Positions 52,764 to 61,548 are shown, counted from the first letter of the stretch. The stretch is 64,000 bases of DNA from Acidobacteriota bacterium (GCA_019639175.1 JAHBSK010000005.1:124001-188000); one strand, 5' to 3'. The notes: generated by a model from the letters alone, not told the origin. Translations and numbers: made by a program.

Positions 52764-55147
52764 ATGAAATACACAAATGCTGCCAGGATCACGCCGAACA
52801 GAAGATATTCCTCAGGCTCGGGTATCGTGGGGACGGTATTTGCATCCACAGGTTTTAACCCGAACTGGTCATACTGCTGCTGCGTTTCCAGAACAACTGC
52901 CCCGCTGACGCGCGTGACAAGCTGATTTTTGACGGCAAGGTTTATTGCTTCGGCCTCATCACCTTTTCGCAGCAGCCGCAGAACCTCATCATTTGCCCAA
53001 AGCCGGACAAGATGCTGTGACGTTTCTTTTGCATTTGCGGACGCCGACGCGGCAGAGGTTTCGATCGTGCGGACGGCCTTTACGACGGCTTCCTGTTTTA
53101 GGATGCGGTCAAAAAGGCGTGTCAGGTCTTCGGACAATTTGCCGTATCGCATCACGGTAAAAATGGCGTCGCTTTCATTCAAAGAACGTCCAACGGCATT
53201 ACGGCCAATGCCGTGCTGAACGGAATAGATCGGCATATCCGGTTTCCGGCGGCGCAGATATTGAGACAATCGCTCCGCCGGTTCAAGTTCCGTAGGTTGT
53301 GGGCCGTGTACCCATATTATCACCGTCTCCGGCGACGAAACGGCATCCATTGCAGCCACAAGCGTAGGAACAGCGTCGGTTCCGCCGCCGAACTCAGCCG
53401 ACAAAATGCGCTCCGCAGTTTGTTCCGCCGTGTCTCCGGGAAGCGGAACGTCGGTATTTCCCAAATTCAGCCCGCTGCCACCAGCTAGCATCAGCGTGAC
53501 CTTTGTATCCGAAGAAATATTCCTGACCGCTTCGGCGATTTCTTTCTGGGCACCAGCCATGCCGGAAGACGTATCGACCACCAGAAGGATATCCTTGACC
53601 GACGGTTTCGGGATCTCCTTCAACTCCTGCCGCACTATCACGCTGTCATTAAGTTTGTCGCGTGTCCACGCGTTCAGGATGTTTTCATCGCGTGTTATTT
53701 TGACAGGTGACCTGAGTCCGATGTCACCGATGCGGCCGCGAAGACCGAACACGCCGTCACGGTTTTCGTGCTTTAGCTCATCGTTCGCAATATCCAGATC
53801 GTTCTTTGATTCGATCCAGACCGAATGCTCAGCGGACACGGCAAAATTCCTGTCCTGAAAATAAGGCAGCGTCATATAGCCCGTCTTCATACTCTCAAGC
53901 GCGACAGGCACGGTAATGCCGATCCTCACTTTCATCTCGCCGTTTGCAGGCACCGGAAAACATTTTAGCTGGATGCGGTCCTTCCCCGTAACGGTCACAA
54001 GAGCCGGATCGCGTTTTGTTGCGGTGATGGTTTCGTATGCCTCAATGACCGTCGCGCTTTTTGCAAATGCCGCTTCGCGCTCCTCGTCATTTATCCAAAG
54101 CGTTAATCTCGAAACGACCGAATCAGGCGGCAATTGTATCTGCGAGACCGCTTCCTGCATCCGCTGAGTTTCGTTGTTAAAGACCAGTGTCCATTCCAAA
54201 TATCCAAGCGCGGCATCAGGATCGACAGAACCGTCAATTTGCGAAATCTCGAGCGATAATCCGTTATTTACGCGGAACGGCCCCTCGGCATCAAGCTGAT
54301 CCCAACTGTCAAAACGATCCCAGTGGCGAATGCCTCGCGGCGTCGGCATCTGCCGATAATTGAGGCCCGTAAGCCGGTAGAACGCGTTCCTTGCCTGAAC
54401 GGACAGCGAATTATCAAGCCTTTGCTCTCCGCCAAAGCCACCGAACCTCAACAGGAACTCAAAAGGCGATGCCGTTCCCGATCCTTCATAACTTAGCTTT
54501 AGCAGATAGTACTGGTCGCCAAACCGGCGCAAAAGCGAAAGACCCTCGTCCCGTACCGCAGCATCAGCTGAATTTGCCTTTGCGATGCCGGCCCTTGTTA
54601 TAAGAAATCTAAGTTCGGCAATTCCAAACGCCGCGACCACAAAGACAAAAGCGGCGGCAAAAGCTTTCCAGTGGAACCAAACGGAAGCCGATCCCGGCCG
54701 AAGGGCCGATAATTTCCACCGCATCGAGATCGATGCGATAAGCGAAAGAAGCGGAGCGAGCGGCAAAAGCCCGATAAGGAAATAGATGATAGCAATGATC
54801 GCTATCGGCGTTACTGGCGCAAAGATAAGTGTGTAATAAAGAGCAACAAACAGGGCGACGCCGTTTGCAAAACTAAGCCAGAACGGCCGCTTTGTTTCGC
54901 CGTTTCGCAGTGCCATCCATGTTTGCAGATTCGTCACCGGAACAAACACTATCAGCAGCACATGCCACCACGTTGGGATCGGGTCAAAAAGCACCTCGGC
55001 GCACCATTGTGTGCCGAGTTCGATCAGAAGAACAAGAACCGGGAGAATTACGCCGAATCCAATGTAAACAAAACTTGCAAAACCGCCCGGCTTACGTGGC
55101 CCCGCTTCCTCGGCCCCAAATATCGGGCCTGTGTGCTGCTCGCTCAT
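52727..55147 (-). CDS. VIT/vWA membrane protein with C-terminal PEP-type sorting signal
   Basis: 806 aa. Several helices at the N-terminus (~22-195, including FASFVYIGFGVILPVLVLLIEL), then a large extracytoplasmic part with a VIT domain (~305-440; EWTLVFNNETQRMQEAVSQIQLPPDSVVSRLTLWINDEERE) and a vWA domain (~515-690; ILLVVDTSSGMAG, a degenerate MIDAS). The end reads TIPEPEEYLLFGVILAAFVYFIWRFRGSR: PEP motif, hydrophobic segment, basic tail, the hallmark of exosortase substrates. The downstream exosortase overlaps it. Resembles VIT-domain partners of single-substrate exosortases. Role unknown, perhaps envelope or export assembly. Confidence 0.88.
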   Translation of the reverse strand: MSEQHTGPIFGAEEAGPRKPGGFASFVYIGFGVILPVLVLLIELGTQWCAEVLFDPIPTWWHVLLIVFVPVTNLQTWMALRNGETKRPFWLSFANGVALFVALYYTLIFAPVTPIAIIAIIYFLIGLLPLAPLLSLIASISMRWKLSALRPGSASVWFHWKAFAAAFVFVVAAFGIAELRFLITRAGIAKANSADAAVRDEGLSLLRRFGDQYYLLKLSYEGSGTASPFEFLLRFGGFGGEQRLDNSLSVQARNAFYRLTGLNYRQMPTPRGIRHWDRFDSWDQLDAEGPFRVNNGLSLEISQIDGSVDPDAALGYLEWTLVFNNETQRMQEAVSQIQLPPDSVVSRLTLWINDEEREAAFAKSATVIEAYETITATKRDPALVTVTGKDRIQLKCFPVPANGEMKVRIGITVPVALESMKTGYMTLPYFQDRNFAVSAEHSVWIESKNDLDIANDELKHENRDGVFGLRGRIGDIGLRSPVKITRDENILNAWTRDKLNDSVIVRQELKEIPKPSVKDILLVVDTSSGMAGAQKEIAEAVRNISSDTKVTLMLAGGSGLNLGNTDVPLPGDTAEQTAERILSAEFGGGTDAVPTLVAAMDAVSSPETVIIWVHGPQPTELEPAERLSQYLRRRKPDMPIYSVQHGIGRNAVGRSLNESDAIFTVMRYGKLSEDLTRLFDRILKQEAVVKAVRTIETSAASASANAKETSQHLVRLWANDEVLRLLRKGDEAEAINLAVKNQLVTRVSGAVVLETQQQYDQFGLKPVDANTVPTIPEPEEYLLFGVILAAFVYFIWRFRGSRLRTV

Positions 55148-55262
55148 AATTTATACCTGCTGTATGATCGTTCGTCCCACAAACATTTTTGACATTTTAC
55201 ACGAAAAAACGGCGCGCATGATGCAAAAGTTCTGCCAAGTCACCGATTTTCGCCGGCTGAGG

Positions 55263-55296
55263 TTCGATATTTCCGTAGCTTCGATATTTCCGTAGC
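55263..55296. repeat. Tandem duplication of 17 bp
   Basis: TTCGATATTTCCGTAGC occurs twice back to back (55263-55279, 55280-55296) in the 199-nt gap between the VIT gene and the FAH-family gene. A lone TTGACATTTTA, the end sequence of the MITE-like elements, is at 55189-55199. Probably replication slippage. Confidence 0.85.
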
Positions 55297-55346
55297 ATTG
55301 CAAAATGGACAAATACTCTAATGAAAGTTAAAGTTTTTCAAAAGCT

Positions 55347-56096
55347 ATGAAAATTGCAAGATTTTGGGCGAATGGGCAGGTTGGGATCGGCATTGTCGAG
55401 GGCGAGGAGATATGGGAGTGCGATGAGCGTCTGCAAAAAACGCAGGTGCTTTGGTATATGGATGAAGTGAAGCTGCTTGCGGCGGCGGCCCCGTCTAAGG
55501 TCGTGTGTGTCGGGCGAAACTATGCCGAACATGCAGCGGAGTTGGGTAACGAAGTGCCGAAAAGCCCTCTTCTCTTTCTGAAAGCTCCCTCGTCGATCAT
55601 CGCCGGCGGCGACAACATCATAATTCCCTCTCAATCCTCTCAGGTAGAACACGAAGGCGAGCTTGCTATCGTTATCGGACGCAGGGCAAAAGACATCGGC
55701 GACGACGAAAATGCCTTAAAGTATGTTCTCGGCTATACGTGCTTAAATGATGTGACTGCAAGAGATATACAGCGTGCAGATGTGCAGTTTACTCGCGGAA
55801 AATCTTTCGATACGTTTTGCCCGATAGGGCCGTTTGTTGAGACGGAACTTGATGTTTCGGACGTTCGCGTGACCTGTTCTGTCAATGGCGAGATACGTCA
55901 GGACGGCCGCACGTCGCAGATGGTCTTCCCTATCGAATTCCTCGTGCGCTACATTTCGCTCCAGATGACGCTTATGCCCGGCGATGTCATCGCCACGGGA
56001 ACACCGTCCGGTGTTTCAAAACTGGAACCGGGCGATGTCTGCGAAGTAACGGTCGAAGGCATCGGCACGTTAAAAAATGCGGTCAGCACCGCTTAA
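55347..56096 (+). CDS. Fumarylacetoacetate hydrolase family protein
   Basis: 249 aa. A short N-terminal domain (MKIARFWANGQVGIGIVEGEEIW), then the FAH barrel: VVCVGRNYAEHAAELGNEVPKSPLLFLKAPSSIIAGG, metal ligands in QVEHEGELAIVIGRRAKDI (two Glu) and NDVTARDIQ (Asp), and VIATGTPSGVSKLEPGDVCEVTVEGIGTL. Members hydrolyse acylpyruvates, oxaloacetate or catechol-pathway intermediates; YcgM-like acylpyruvase or oxaloacetate tautomerase/decarboxylase is plausible. No linked pathway genes, so the substrate is unassigned. Confidence 0.92.
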   Translation: MKIARFWANGQVGIGIVEGEEIWECDERLQKTQVLWYMDEVKLLAAAAPSKVVCVGRNYAEHAAELGNEVPKSPLLFLKAPSSIIAGGDNIIIPSQSSQVEHEGELAIVIGRRAKDIGDDENALKYVLGYTCLNDVTARDIQRADVQFTRGKSFDTFCPIGPFVETELDVSDVRVTCSVNGEIRQDGRTSQMVFPIEFLVRYISLQMTLMPGDVIATGTPSGVSKLEPGDVCEVTVEGIGTLKNAVSTA

Positions 56097-56183
56097 AAAG
56101 ACAACATCCGTCTAAGGTGAATTGTCCGCCGAACGAGAAAGTTTTAGAATTAGAAAAACCGCATTTTTAAAAAGGAAACCGTA

Positions 56184-56831
56184 ATGAAATTTTTTATTGA
56201 TACCGCAAATTTGGATGAGATCCGCGAAGCGAATGAGCTTGGGCTGATCGACGGCGTAACGACCAATCCGTCGCTGGTCGCGAAAGAGGGCGACGTTGAT
56301 TTTAAGGAGCATATCGCCAAGATCTGCTCGATCGTAAAAGGAGACGTATCCGCCGAAGTGACCGCCTTGGACACGGAAGGAATGCTGGCAGAGGGACGCG
56401 AGCTTGCCAAAATTGCTCCGAACGTCGTCGTCAAATGTCCGCTTACGCTTGACGGCCTGAAAGCAACGCGTGTCCTTTCGGAAGAAGGCACGGGCGTCAA
56501 TGTAACGCTGTGTTTTAATGCCGCCCAGGCGATACTTGCGGCAAAGGCCGGGGCAAAATACATTTCGCCATTCATCGGACGCCTTGACGATATTTCGATA
56601 AACGGAATGCAGCTGATCGAAGAGATCGTGCAGATCTATCAAAATTACGATTACGACACACAGGTGCTTGCGGCTTCGATCCGCCACCCGATGCACATTG
56701 TCGAATCCGCTCTGGTCGGCGCCGATGTCGCGACAATTCCCTTTAAGGTCATCCAACGGCTTGTAAAGCATCCGCTGACCGATAAAGGTATAGAATCTTT
56801 TCTTTCTGATTGGAAGAAGAGCGGACGTTAG
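56184..56831 (+). CDS. Small transaldolase / fructose-6-phosphate aldolase (TalC/Fsa type)
   Basis: 215 aa, the length of the single-domain subfamily. [36 protein letters not shown], catalytic Lys in [15 protein letters not shown], and [31 protein letters not shown] are diagnostic. It is either a transaldolase of the pentose-phosphate pathway or a fructose-6-phosphate aldolase; the two cannot be separated confidently here. It could supply sedoheptulose-7-phosphate to the heptose enzymes encoded at 14.8-16.8 kb. Single gene followed by a strong terminator. Confidence 0.93.
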   Translation: MKFFIDTANLDEIREANELGLIDGVTTNPSLVAKEGDVDFKEHIAKICSIVKGDVSAEVTALDTEGMLAEGRELAKIAPNVVVKCPLTLDGLKATRVLSEEGTGVNVTLCFNAAQAILAAKAGAKYISPFIGRLDDISINGMQLIEEIVQIYQNYDYDTQVLAASIRHPMHIVESALVGADVATIPFKVIQRLVKHPLTDKGIESFLSDWKKSGR

Positions 56832-56850
56832 GAATATCGGAAAGAAAAAA

Positions 56851-56905
56851 GCCTGTAAGCATTTCTCATTTAACGGCACATTGCCGCCCGAGAGAGTTTA
56901 CAGGC
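56851..56905. terminator. Bidirectional terminator between convergent genes
   Basis: GCCTGTAA (56851-56858) pairs with TTACAGGC (56898-56905); the plus strand continues CTTTCTTTATCTTTT and the minus strand has six U from 56850-56845. It separates the transaldolase gene from the leftward 56925-57317 gene. Confidence 0.8.
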
Positions 56906-56924
56906 CTTTCTTTATCTTTTCGAT

Positions 56925-57317
56925 CTATTCTGTCGTTGTCAGCATCGTGCGAAGCTCGCCGTGAATGGCGGCCACCTCAGGCAGTTGCTGAAGCGCGGCG
57001 CGGAATTTTACGGAAAAATCATCCTCAAGATCGGTCTTATCGACCGCTATCCATTCCCGCATCGCGTTTAGATGGGCCGTGACGGCGTCTTCCGAAAAAC
57101 CGTCACGCTGTGCGAACATCTCATCGATATCCACAATGAGCGTCGAAAATCGCCGCAGCCACGACAGTTCCCGGTCTTCGAGCAGCATGGTCAAAAACCG
57201 GCTGGGCGAAATAGGGCCGTCCACCATTTCGCGAAGCCGTTTTTCGTTATCTATCAAAACCTTGTGCATTTGCAGCGTCAGGTCACGCGCATTTTTAAGC
57301 AGTTGAGCGTTGTGCAT
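56925..57317 (-). CDS. Conserved-looking helical protein of unknown function
   Basis: About 130 aa from ATG 57317 (MHNAQLLKNARDLTLQMHKVLID); an upstream ATG at 57341 is in frame. Predicted all-helical and charged, no signal or membrane segment: EKRLREMVDGPISPSRFLTMLLEDRELSWLRRFSTLIVDIDEMFA. I do not recognise the family. It is divergent from the marR gene, and the marR operator-like palindromes (57349-57406) lie immediately in front of it, so it may be a target of that regulator. Confidence 0.65.
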   Translation of the reverse strand: MHNAQLLKNARDLTLQMHKVLIDNEKRLREMVDGPISPSRFLTMLLEDRELSWLRRFSTLIVDIDEMFAQRDGFSEDAVTAHLNAMREWIAVDKTDLEDDFSVKFRAALQQLPEVAAIHGELRTMLTTTE

Positions 57318-57348
57318 AAAGAAATTATATACCGGTTTCAAAATTAAA

Positions 57349-57406
57349 GATACCGTGCTAATCTTTGATTATTAGCTGGCTAATAATATATAATTAGCGT
57401 GCTAAT
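57349..57406. promoter_or_regulatory. Triple palindromic operator array for the MarR-type regulator
   Basis: A perfect 20-bp palindrome ATTATTAGC-TG-GCTAATAAT (57368-57387), a perfect 14-bp ATTAGC-GT-GCTAAT (57393-57406), and a degenerate site at 57349-57362 with an intact right half GCTAAT. Dyad centres are at 57355.5, 57377.5 and 57399.5, i.e. exactly 22 bp or two helical turns apart, so dimers would bind on one face. Located between the divergent marR and unknown genes. Confidence 0.75.
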
Positions 57407-57471
57407 AAATTCTTTTTCGCCTGCTAAGTGTTTACATAAAGCGTTTAAGCCAAAGCATTTAGCACTTGCTT

Positions 57472-57909
57472 ATGCAATTTCATCAGACGGTCAATCATCT
57501 GCTTTCCCGCGTTGCCACGGCACATCGTTCGCGGATAGAAAAGCGCCTCGCCGCCATCGGCATCCACAGCGGACAGCTTGCCATACTGTTCGAACTCTGG
57601 AAAACCGACGGCCGCAGACAGGTCGATCTGGCGAGCGAGCTTCGGCTGGCCCCGCCGACCATAAACAAGACCCTGACCGGAATGATCGACCTCGGGCTTG
57701 TGACCCGCGAACGGTTAGAGGACGACGCCCGCTCGACACGTATTTTTTTGACCGATGCCGGAGAACAGATGCGGCAGGTCATTGAGGCCGAATGGCTTGA
57801 GATAGAAGAAGAGATGCTGACCGCCCTGACCGAAACCGAAAGGCTTATCCTGTTCGACCTGCTTACCAAGCTAAAGCATTTCTACTTTGGCACCGAACCT
57901 GAGGAATAA
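57472..57909 (+). CDS. MarR-family transcriptional regulator
   Basis: About 145 aa from ATG 57472; a TTG at 57466 is also possible, neither with a clear ribosome-binding site. Winged helix: SGQLAILFELWKTDGRRQVDLASELRLAPPTINKTLTGMIDLGLVTRERLEDDARSTRIFLTDAGEQM, with the DxRxxxxxLT wing (DARSTRIFLT). MarR dimers bind palindromes and respond to small phenolics, oxidants or other ligands. The three 22-bp-spaced palindromes upstream suggest autoregulation and control of the divergent gene. Confidence 0.93.
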   Translation: MQFHQTVNHLLSRVATAHRSRIEKRLAAIGIHSGQLAILFELWKTDGRRQVDLASELRLAPPTINKTLTGMIDLGLVTRERLEDDARSTRIFLTDAGEQMRQVIEAEWLEIEEEMLTALTETERLILFDLLTKLKHFYFGTEPEE

Positions 57910-57999
57910 TGGCCGCCGCTTTCTTGGCTGTCGCGGCGAATCGGGTTAGAATACCCTCATATTCGCAAAGCAACGATAGTGTAACGGGAGGCAAATTGT

Positions 58000-58452
58000 A
58001 TGAAGATCCTGCTTGCAACGGACGGCTCGGTTCAGAGCGAGGCTGCCATCGCCATGCTGCGGTCGTTTTCTTTCAAACCGGGCGACGAGATACGGATAAT
58101 CAGCGTTGTTGACATGGCGGTTCCGCTTGCCATAGACATTTACGGTGGCTATCTGCCGGACACGACCGAAATGGAAAAAACGGCTCGTGAACACGCCGAC
58201 AAGGTGCTGCGTGAAACCTGCGAAAAGCTGGAAGGCATCTGCAAGGACCTGACGGTGACGAGCGACGTTCTGTTCGGTTCGCCGGAAAGCCGCATTGTCG
58301 AAACGGCCGAAGAAACGGGCTGTGACCTTATCATCGTCGGCTCACACGGTTACAGCCGCTGGGAAAGGCTCCTGCTCGGTTCCGTGTCGCAATCTGTCGT
58401 ACAGCACGCTCATTGCTCGGTACTTGTGGTGAGGGCGGACACCGCTGAATAA
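58000..58452 (+). CDS. Universal stress protein (UspA family)
   Basis: 150 aa single Usp domain. N-terminus MKILLATDGSVQSEAAIAML and the ATP-binding signature GSHGYSRWERLLLGSVSQSVVQHAHCSVLVV (G-2x-G-9x-G-S). ATP-binding Usp proteins act in stress tolerance, often by nucleotide-dependent switching. Clear ribosome-binding site GGGAGG at 57985-57990. The DUF402 gene starts 6 nt after its stop. Confidence 0.93.
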   Translation: MKILLATDGSVQSEAAIAMLRSFSFKPGDEIRIISVVDMAVPLAIDIYGGYLPDTTEMEKTAREHADKVLRETCEKLEGICKDLTVTSDVLFGSPESRIVETAEETGCDLIIVGSHGYSRWERLLLGSVSQSVVQHAHCSVLVVRADTAE

Positions 58453-58458
58453 AAGCCG

Positions 58459-58974
58459 ATGACCGATCAGGTTTTTACCATAAATTCGCGGAGTTTCGAT
58501 AACAGCATCAGGCGTTCGTGGCATTGTGAACTTGTCAGCCGCGAGGGCGGCCTGATGGTTTTCGTCGGCACGTTCGACAAGGAAGTTCGCCATCCCGATC
58601 TCGGCACGGTGCGAAAAGGCACCGTTTCCTACGAATATTACTGGCTCGACCGCTGGTACAACGTCTTTTGCTTTTACGAACCCGAAGGCGCTTTTCGCAA
58701 CTGGTACTGCAACGTCAATATGCCGCCGGTGCTGAACGGCTCGACGCTCGATTATGTCGATCTGGATATCGACGTTCTTCTATGGCCGGACGGAACGCTG
58801 AATGTTCTGGACATGGATGAGTTCGAGAGCAATTCCAAGCGGTTCGGCTATCCCGACAACGTGCGTTCATCCGCAAAGACAGCCTGCGATGAGATCCTCG
58901 CGATGATAAAAGCAAAAGCCTTTCCCTTCGACCTGAAAACAACGGAAATGCCCGACATTCGCATGGCGGTCTAA
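58459..58974 (+). CDS. DUF402 family protein
   Basis: 171 aa. Beta-barrel core typical of DUF402: GTVSYEYYWLDRWYNVFCFYEPEGAFRNWYCNVNMPPVLNGSTLDYVDLDIDVLLWPDGTLNVLDMDEFE. The DxDID...VLDxDEFE aspartates are the conserved metal-binding set; some members hydrolyse nucleoside phosphates, for example Ntdp-like enzymes. Probably co-transcribed with the Usp gene. It converges on the FHA gene with 5 nt between stops. Confidence 0.87.
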   Translation: MTDQVFTINSRSFDNSIRRSWHCELVSREGGLMVFVGTFDKEVRHPDLGTVRKGTVSYEYYWLDRWYNVFCFYEPEGAFRNWYCNVNMPPVLNGSTLDYVDLDIDVLLWPDGTLNVLDMDEFESNSKRFGYPDNVRSSAKTACDEILAMIKAKAFPFDLKTTEMPDIRMAV

Positions 58975-58979
58975 GCGTT

Positions 58980-59966
58980 TTACGACTGCATCTGAACGCG
59001 GAGGACGTAGCTGCAGATGGTGAGGCCGGCGCCGGGAGCAAGCGGGACGCGTTGGCCCTGCGGCAATTCGTATGACGCGATCGCCGCCGGATTGCGGCCT
59101 TCGTTGACGACCCAGAAATTTCCGGTTCCGTCGGTCAAAAGCCTTAGATGTCTGCGGCTGATCTCCGAATCGCCGGACAGCGCTATGTCAACCGGTTTTG
59201 ACCGTGAACCGCGCCCGACGATCATCTCTTTTTTGAACACAGGAATGACGTTTTGCCTGACGCCGTTCTGCCATATCTCCAGTTTATAAAGAGCGGCGGC
59301 GCGTGGACGGACATTCGTCATCACCTCGCCTTCTGATGACCTGACGGACGGCTTTTGAAGCCGTTCCGCCTGTGTTATTGCGGGCCGATGCGAACTTGGC
59401 AGCGAGCTTTGGGTAAAGTTTGGTGCGGCCTGATGCGATGGCGGAGAATAAGGCTGCGGCGACGCGGACGGAGCCGGAACATTCGGCGCGGCAGCAGGCT
59501 GCGGTTCGGCGGCGGCTTTTGGCCGGGCAAGGACACCTGTTTTGTTGGAAGAAGTGTCCTCCCAACTGTGCTGAACGCGGACATTTCCCTTTTCCAGAGT
59601 GCCGTCTATGCGGAGTTCGATGACGAAAGACTTTGTCTCGAGCTTTTTCTTTCCGGCGATCTCCTTCGCACGTTCGGCAAGGATATGATAAAGACCCTGT
59701 TCCAGTCCGCGACGCTTTGCTCCCTGCCATTCCTTGTCGTCCTCGTCGCTCAGAAAAATGGTGTATTCGGTAGGGATTATCGCCGTCCCTTGCGGCAAAG
59801 GCAGCATCTCGTTCTGCATGACGGATTCGACCGCGCGGGCTATCTTGACGATAAATTCTTCGGCTATCGAGCGCGGTTTTACCTGTGCGTCACGCGCCGC
59901 CTGTTCCAGCACCAGTTCCGCAGAATCGCCGTCTATCCAGGTTCTTACCTTGTCCAGAATACTCAA
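58980..59966 (-). CDS. FHA-domain protein with DUF3662-type N-terminus
   Basis: 328 aa. Residues ~1-130 resemble the FhaA N-terminal domain (VKPRSIAEEFIVKIARAVESVMQNEMLPLPQGTAIIPTEYTIFLSDED...GLEQGLYHILAERA). A Pro/Ala/Ser-rich linker (~150-205) follows, then a C-terminal FHA domain with VGRGSRSKPVDIALSGDSEISRRHLRLL (GRG, S, SRRH), which binds phosphothreonine. It lies 31 nt downstream of a Ser/Thr kinase on the same strand, so it is a likely reader or substrate of that kinase. FhaA relatives act in cell-wall regulation in actinobacteria. Confidence 0.9.
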   Translation of the reverse strand: MSILDKVRTWIDGDSAELVLEQAARDAQVKPRSIAEEFIVKIARAVESVMQNEMLPLPQGTAIIPTEYTIFLSDEDDKEWQGAKRRGLEQGLYHILAERAKEIAGKKKLETKSFVIELRIDGTLEKGNVRVQHSWEDTSSNKTGVLARPKAAAEPQPAAAPNVPAPSASPQPYSPPSHQAAPNFTQSSLPSSHRPAITQAERLQKPSVRSSEGEVMTNVRPRAAALYKLEIWQNGVRQNVIPVFKKEMIVGRGSRSKPVDIALSGDSEISRRHLRLLTDGTGNFWVVNEGRNPAAIASYELPQGQRVPLAPGAGLTICSYVLRVQMQS

Positions 59967-59997
59967 ATCAGATCTCCCGTTCTTTCATTGCAAACTG

Positions 59998-61548
59998 TCA
60001 TTCAACGCTGACGTATCGCCCGTTCAGCCAGCCTCTGCCGGCGTTAGTCTGTTCCGCCAACTGCCTTCCCTGTTCGATGATATCGACCTCGTGCCAGATG
60101 CCGTCCGTCTTTAATATCCTCACCCGCGAATCGCGCGTCACAAGCCCGATCAGTTCTGAATTTGCGCTTGGCCCGGCCCGCAGATTCACGTCGGTCGTCG
60201 CCTTTGCCATCTGTCCCGACGAGAACAGCGAAGGAAACGTCGGCAGCACGTTGGCGGAACGAAGGTAAACAGAAGTAACGTAAAGCACCCCGCCGAACAT
60301 TGCAAGCAGAATGACGGCAAAAGCGGCACGGCTGAGCATCCGGCGGAGCCTTTTTGGTTTTGCGTCCGCATCGGCTCCGTCGGTCAGGTCTATATGTATC
60401 GCAGTGCGGCCGTTTGGCGTGTCGTCCGAATGAGGCCAGTAATTCTCGACGCGTGCCATCGGCTGATGGGCTGCGTCCACAGCGATGGGCTGCGCGGCGT
60501 CCTGCTGTTTTACGGCGTTCTGAGCTATCAGCGGATGCCGCGATCTGAGGTCACGCGAGGTGTCAAAATCAGGCTTTCGCGGAGCCAGAGCAACATAGCC
60601 TTTTGAGATGCGCGGCTGCGGCACGGCGTGCAGTTTCGGACGGACACTCGTCGCAGTTTCGGCGTCGGCTATCATCCGCCTTAGTTCTGTCAGGTCCTGC
60701 CAAAATTCGTCTATCGACTGCGGCCTGTCATTTGGATCGTCCTGCGTTGCCCTGCTCAGAACGCGCTTTAATTCGTCTGCCCAATCTTCGTTGCGGACGG
60801 TTATCGGCAGATCGGTCACGGGGCTGTTCGCGTAAAATCGCGGAGCTTCGCCCGTAAGCAGCGTGTAGATCGATTTTGCAAGCGAATAGATGTCGGCAGA
60901 CGGTTTTAGCTCACCGGTCGATGGCCGTTCGTCCGTCACAACAGAAAGCGGGCTGTGTTCGGGCGGTGCGTAGATATTTGTGCCGACGCGTGTTATCGGC
61001 GCGTCGCTCTGATGAACGCGGGCGACGCCGAAATCGGCAATTTTTACAGTTGAGCGGTCTTTGGTAAGCAAAAGATTTGACGGCTTTATGTCGCGGTGGA
61101 TGATGCCGTGACTGTGTGCGTGACGCAGCCCGGCACAGACCTGTTCGATATAGCCGAACGCCGATCTTGGTGTCAGCGTACGCTCGCGGCAGGCCTGCTG
61201 AAGGTCGCCGCCGGCCATGTATTCCAAAACAAGGTAATGAAAGACCGTGCCGTTAAGGTCGCGGGCAGTGCCGTGGCCGAGGCGGCTGATGATATTCGGG
61301 TGGCGGACGCGGTCAAGAGCTATTGCCTCGTTCTGAAAATTTTCGACAAGCGTGCGTTCCAGATCCTGATCGAGGTCGTTCTGTAAAAAGACGTTCAGGG
61401 CCTTTATGACGACCTCGTAGTGCGGCGAATGCGGCGAGGCGACCGTGTCGCGGGCAAGGAAGATCTCGGCGTAGCTTCCGCGTCCAAGCGCACGCACTAT
61501 GTCGTAACGCTTGTCCAGCCGCGAATTTGTCAGTAAAAGCTCCCGCAT
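59998..61548 (-). CDS. Serine/threonine protein kinase with C-terminal SH3-like domain
   Basis: 516 aa. Kinase domain ~13-290: Gly loop GRGSYAEIFLARD, VAK-type lysine VVIKALN, HRDIKPSNLLLTKD catalytic loop (~150), ADFGVARV and the APPEHSP activation-segment end. A disordered region with Ala/Pro stretches follows, a single transmembrane helix (AFAVILLAMFGGVLYVTSVYL, ~412-432), and an extracytoplasmic SH3b domain (TTDVNLRAGPSANSELIGLVTRDSRVRILKTDGIWHEVDI). Hanks-type kinase with a sensor that might bind cell-wall peptide. Paired with the FHA gene downstream. Confidence 0.93.
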   Translation of the reverse strand: MRELLLTNSRLDKRYDIVRALGRGSYAEIFLARDTVASPHSPHYEVVIKALNVFLQNDLDQDLERTLVENFQNEAIALDRVRHPNIISRLGHGTARDLNGTVFHYLVLEYMAGGDLQQACRERTLTPRSAFGYIEQVCAGLRHAHSHGIIHRDIKPSNLLLTKDRSTVKIADFGVARVHQSDAPITRVGTNIYAPPEHSPLSVVTDERPSTGELKPSADIYSLAKSIYTLLTGEAPRFYANSPVTDLPITVRNEDWADELKRVLSRATQDDPNDRPQSIDEFWQDLTELRRMIADAETATSVRPKLHAVPQPRISKGYVALAPRKPDFDTSRDLRSRHPLIAQNAVKQQDAAQPIAVDAAHQPMARVENYWPHSDDTPNGRTAIHIDLTDGADADAKPKRLRRMLSRAAFAVILLAMFGGVLYVTSVYLRSANVLPTFPSLFSSGQMAKATTDVNLRAGPSANSELIGLVTRDSRVRILKTDGIWHEVDIIEQGRQLAEQTNAGRGWLNGRYVSVE

